64,000 nucleotides of DNA from Larimichthys crocea (taxonomy: Eukaryota > Chordata > Actinopteri > Sciaenidae): positions 22,552,037 to 22,616,036 of the forward strand of contig NC_040025.1 in the NCBI RefSeq assembly GCF_000972845.2, in the 5' to 3' direction. Positions 59,986 to 64,000 of the stretch are shown here, in pieces; positions within the stretch are counted from its first letter, which is position 1; every line of letters starts with the position of its first letter. The translations under genes and the position numbers were made by a program. Under the pieces are notes generated by a model. That model did no database searches, was not told the DNA's origin, and saw nothing but the letters and a program-made list of their open reading frames with translations.

Positions 59986-62900
59986 GCAGTATTATTGTAG
60001 TGTATTCCAGAGTGGACCACTGTGTAAATGGAGAGATAGTGGATACTGTAGCCTGTGGGTCACCTTAGGGTGCCATCTATCCACACAGGCAAATGGATCA
60101 ATCGATAGAGAACATTAATCTGTAGATACGCTCGCCTATAGCCCCAACAGGACAGCACTAATTAGAATAAAACATATGGACCTACCCAACCCTGGCTAAT
60201 ACTCCCACTCTGCCACAAGCACACACACAAAATAAAAATGACAACCCCCTCCTTCCATCTCCAGTCTAGGGTGACACAAACAGCCTTCGCTGCACAGAGG
60301 GGCAGCAGAGAAACACTTTTACTGTCGCCACTATGAGCTACAATCTACATCAAGGCGTGAAGAGTCAACTCACACCCAATAAACAGCTGAAGATGTCAGA
60401 AATCAAAGTGAGACAGGGCAGGAACAGGCTGAATGTTGAAAACTGAAAACTGAAGAAGACTTTTTTTGTAAAAACAAATAAATAAATCAACAAAAAAAAA
60501 ACAAGCAATATTTTAGTTTACATTTGGCTTTTAATCGCAATGAATTTGATAACGAATTGAAAAAACGCTTCTAGTTTTTATTGTATTTGGTCTAAATGAG
60601 GATCCTAGTGGTGTGGTGTCAAAGTGGAGATATACATGTTATAGGAAAGAGATTTAAGTGTAGACCCACTACAAGTGAGGTTTAGTTAGATTTTTCAACT
60701 AGAATATCAAAATAATAAATGATCTGCTGTACTGTTTAGTCAATCAACATTTCCTTTTCCTGGTATTGGCCAGATGAACGTGGCTCCACAACATCTCCAA
60801 ACATCCTCAGACAGTAGAAAGCTTGGAGGTATCTGTCATCACACTGTGTGGTCATGATGTTTCCATAATGCAATGACCTTCCCTGAATCATTTGGGGTTT
60901 TAAGAAGTATTTAATCTATTACTAACTGCTGGCCTGCCAGGCTAATGCAACGCATTGGCTACATGTGCTCTTCTTACATTACAGCAATTTTCTTAAGTCA
61001 TACTTAATAAAAAATTTAACCACAGTCCAGGCCTGGTCCAGATGAGGTTGTTTGTATAACTCAGCCTTTTAAAAAAAATGAAAATATATATGTTAAATGT
61101 GTTTTTAGGATTTACTTCTTTAGTAGGAACCAGTAGACTTGGGATTGAGAACCACACACAGGGTATGACAAATCATGGTCAAAATAACTAAGATGCAGAC
61201 TGTTGCCCTTTCTATCTGTACGTTGGCAGTGTGTACTGTCAGGTGACCTTGCCACACCTTAGCCCTAGCTGAATCGATGCTTCTGGGCTGTGGTACAATA
61301 ATGACTACGAGATAAATAGTACAGGATTGACGATGTGTGTGGACAGAGAGGCTGCTGTAGTGTTTGATTGGTTTATCAGCGACAGATCCGCAGCTGCCTC
61401 TGCACTCCCCCGCCGACACCCAGCGCTGAATCTAATACTGCTCCAGTCCTGGGACAAATCTATCAATCTAACACAAGCGCGCTTACACACACACACACAC
61501 ACACACTAACATTTCAAGCAGCAGTGTCACTGTTACATTATATTCAAAAGTCTCTCTATATATCTCTATCGCTCTCTCTCTGACCTGTCTTATCCTGACT
61601 CTCTCTCTCTCTCACTTACACACACATGCCCAAAGGATGTCTGTCAACATCAATAGTCATGTCTTTATATTCTTGTCATTATAATCACACACATCCACAC
61701 ATCCACACACACAGCATCTGCTGTGATACCCTCGCATACAACTGATAGAGCAGTAGAGCAATTATAAACAGCCTTGTTGAACCGCTGAGCCACACAGTAA
61801 CACAGTTACAATGAGTATGTATTTTACAACCCACTGTCGTATATCTTTTCATCAAACACACAAATGAGTTGACCTGAGAAAACAGAGTCAAATAAAAGCT
61901 TTGATAGAAAGCTCATCCACCTGCAGTATACATTTCTGGGTACTGGTTCTTAAGTTGCATAATGAATACAAGGCTAGTGAAACAAGTTTAGCTAAAGGGG
62001 CAGTCTGATATTTCATCCAGCAGTCCCAGAGTCAGTGAGATCTTCAGAGTTGTCTTCAGGATGTGTTCAGACTAACAAACAGAGGAATTTTCATGCATAT
62101 AGCCATACAAGCCGCTCTCTGACACAGCAGTGCTTTAAGCTACATGCTAACATTAGCATGCTATCCAGTTTAAGTTTAAGTTTTGTCACATTTAAACATT
62201 CAGGTACAGTCATAGTCAAATGTATTTCTGTAAGCTCCTACAAGTTTAGTTTAATAATGCAAATAATGCAATTAGAATAAAGGACATAAAACATAATAAA
62301 TGATTGATGATGATGATTAATATGGAAGTATAACATAAATAAATATGAGTTTGTTTTCACCTGATGATAGCTGTTATTACGACCAAGCCTGAGGGGAAAA
62401 TTATTATGTGAATTAAATATCATTCTAAGTGGTCTGACACAGAGATATTTCTGTCTGGACCAAACTGGTGGATTAACCTACCGGTCGACACTGCCATGCA
62501 GCCACAGGGCATGGTGACTGCATATATCATCGTAACAAGTCTGCCTGGTTCTTAGACTACCTCGGTAGGTGTATTTTTCACTTTTGTTGTGCTATGAAAC
62601 ATCTTCCTGTATCTAGTCTTTATGCTAATGCCTCATGCACACAAAATGATTTTCAAATCTCAACGAGACATAATGACAGATTTATATTTAATATTTGCAT
62701 CATAAGAATGCACACACTTGTTGTTTAAATGATTTTAGAGTGGGAACTGCAAAGACTTTTCACAGAAACATGTGTGAGATGTTTTGCATCAAAAAGCAAA
62801 AAGCAGGAAACATTTTTTAAAATAATGTAATTTGACATTCTGTTCTACACAAATATGCAACATCTGTGACACTTCACTCTCACTCACTCTCATTGGCTGC

Positions 62901-63690
62901 TGTGCTTTCTCACAGGATTTTAAGTTGGAAATATCAAATATGTTTAATATACTTATTTATAATGTGTTTAGGAAGTCTGAGAGATGGTAGGCAGACTAAG
63001 CCTATAAAGCCCTGTCCAAATGAACATTATGATGATTTACAGATTTCAGACCAGCCTCAAATCTGAGACTGTACTGGATTCCCAGAGAGGAAACTGAGCC
63101 TACTATGATGAAACATATGATGAAGGTTTAGAGTTGAGGTGATATAAGAGGGTAGGTTGTACTGTGTACTTCAGAGTGTAGTATTTTAACATATACAACA
63201 ACTCCTTCAGCACAAGGATGCTGGATCTTTAAATTATTATGAGGACTGCCTCTATGAACTAAATATGAACTGTGTATAGTTCCTCTGTCCTGACCAGCAG
63301 ACTGTCACACACACAGAAAAGCACAAACTTGGAATATATATTATAACCTATTGTAATGTCACTTCAGTCCAACCGCAAACAGCTGAGCAAGCCAAAGCTC
63401 GACACACACACACCTAAACACACATACACACACACACAGCAGTAATTAAATAAGAGTATGTGTGTTCCCAGCAGAACCCAGAGGCCCTGTGCCCTGATGC
63501 CGGCCCTGCCTTGCTCCACAGCACAGGAGCAGTGGTGGAGGTGGAGGAGGATTGATTCTACCTTGCCCTCGGTCCAGCAGAAGCAGATGTTACTGGAGGT
63601 ACTCAGGATATCCGAAATGAAGGAGGAGATGCCAAGACGCATGGTGATAGACAACAATAATGCCCAAAAGATAGAGATAAAATAGAGATT
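59986..63690. other. Gene-free sequence at the window end
   Basis: No protein gene, RNA gene or well-bounded element was recognised. Short CA, CT and T runs occur (61485-61506, 61570-61625, 63400-63440). A GC-richer stretch lies at 61370-61470. Open frames here lack family resemblance. Confidence 0.5.
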
Positions 63691-63985
63691 AAGGAGGAGC
63701 GATAGAGAGATGCAGGAGCTGTTCACAGAGCAGAGACCGAGCAAGACTGAGGCGAAGGAGAGAGGGAAGAGAGTGAGGAGAGAGAGGAGAGAGCGGGGAG
63801 ATAGGTGAGAGAGAGAGAAAAGAGAGAAGAGAGAGCTAGGAGAGAGAGGAGAGAGGAGACAAAGGAGAGAGCGAAGAGAGAGGGGAGAGAGGAGGGAGAC
63901 GAGAGAGTGAGGAGAACTGAGAGAGTGAGCAAGGAAAGAGGAAAGAGAAACTGAGGAGAGAGGGGAGACAGCGAGGGAGGAGGAT
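63690..63985. repeat. GA-rich tract
   Basis: Almost 300 bases of (GA)n, GGAGA and GAGC variants. The opposite strand is a long Ser/Leu/Pro-coding artefact. It runs nearly to the end of the window. Confidence 0.85.
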
Positions 63986-64000
63986 GTCTGCACTACTACT

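Noticed and set aside
63364..63993. 209-codon minus-strand open frame rich in Ser and Leu
   Set aside because: It is the reverse strand of a GA-rich tract; low complexity keeps the frame open without coding.

Overview
The window looks like nuclear DNA of a ray-finned (teleost) fish. Protein genes are split into many short exons with canonical GT-AG introns. The recognisable proteins are vertebrate orthologues, and the spacer DNA carries Tc1-like, hAT-like, L2-like, Rex1-like, tRNA-SINE and (GT)n repeats of the kind common in fish. All exon models were read by hand from splice sites and reading frame. For every complete gene the exon lengths sum to a multiple of three.

Layout: (1) 537-4573 (+), last nine exons of a receptor-type protein tyrosine phosphatase whose 5' part lies outside the window. 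(2) 6245-10745 (-), QRICH1, complete, 748 aa, with a GC-rich first exon and promoter near 11.8-12.0 kb. (3) 12.5-13.9 kb, two LINE 3' fragments. (4) 14661-21426 (-), QARS1 (glutaminyl-tRNA synthetase), 23 coding exons, 776 aa. (5) 21427-22000, compact CCAAT-rich divergent promoter. (6) 22001-24155 (+), OGG1 (8-oxoguanine DNA glycosylase), 7 exons, 411 aa. (7) 24.2-30.3 kb, gene-free spacer with MITE-like repeats. (8) probable non-coding first exon near 30.4-30.58 kb, then a 7.5 kb intron and PRRT3 (38222-43811, +), 1045 aa with about seven hydrophobic segments. (9) 46559-49273 (-), complete cytosolic sulfotransferase, 302 aa. (10) 49.6-50.9 kb, remnants of further sulfotransferase units mixed with LTR-like insertions. 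(11) 51033-51132, a 100-N assembly gap. (12) 51.1-57.2 kb, an AT-rich, indel-rich repeat block with a 77-bp tandem array, a degraded L2-like LINE on the minus strand and a nested inverted-repeat element. (13) 57.2-64 kb, gene-free sequence with a tRNA-SINE and microsatellites.

The genes do not form a pathway. In human, QRICH1 and QARS1 are neighbours at 3p21.31, while OGG1 and PRRT3 lie in 3p25.3 (from memory); here the two groups are joined. I found no clearly new biological system. The most informative signal is the sulfotransferase cluster: one intact gene beside fragments that fit a decayed tandem array of at least three units, one fragment being split by an insertion whose empty site can be inferred from the other copy.
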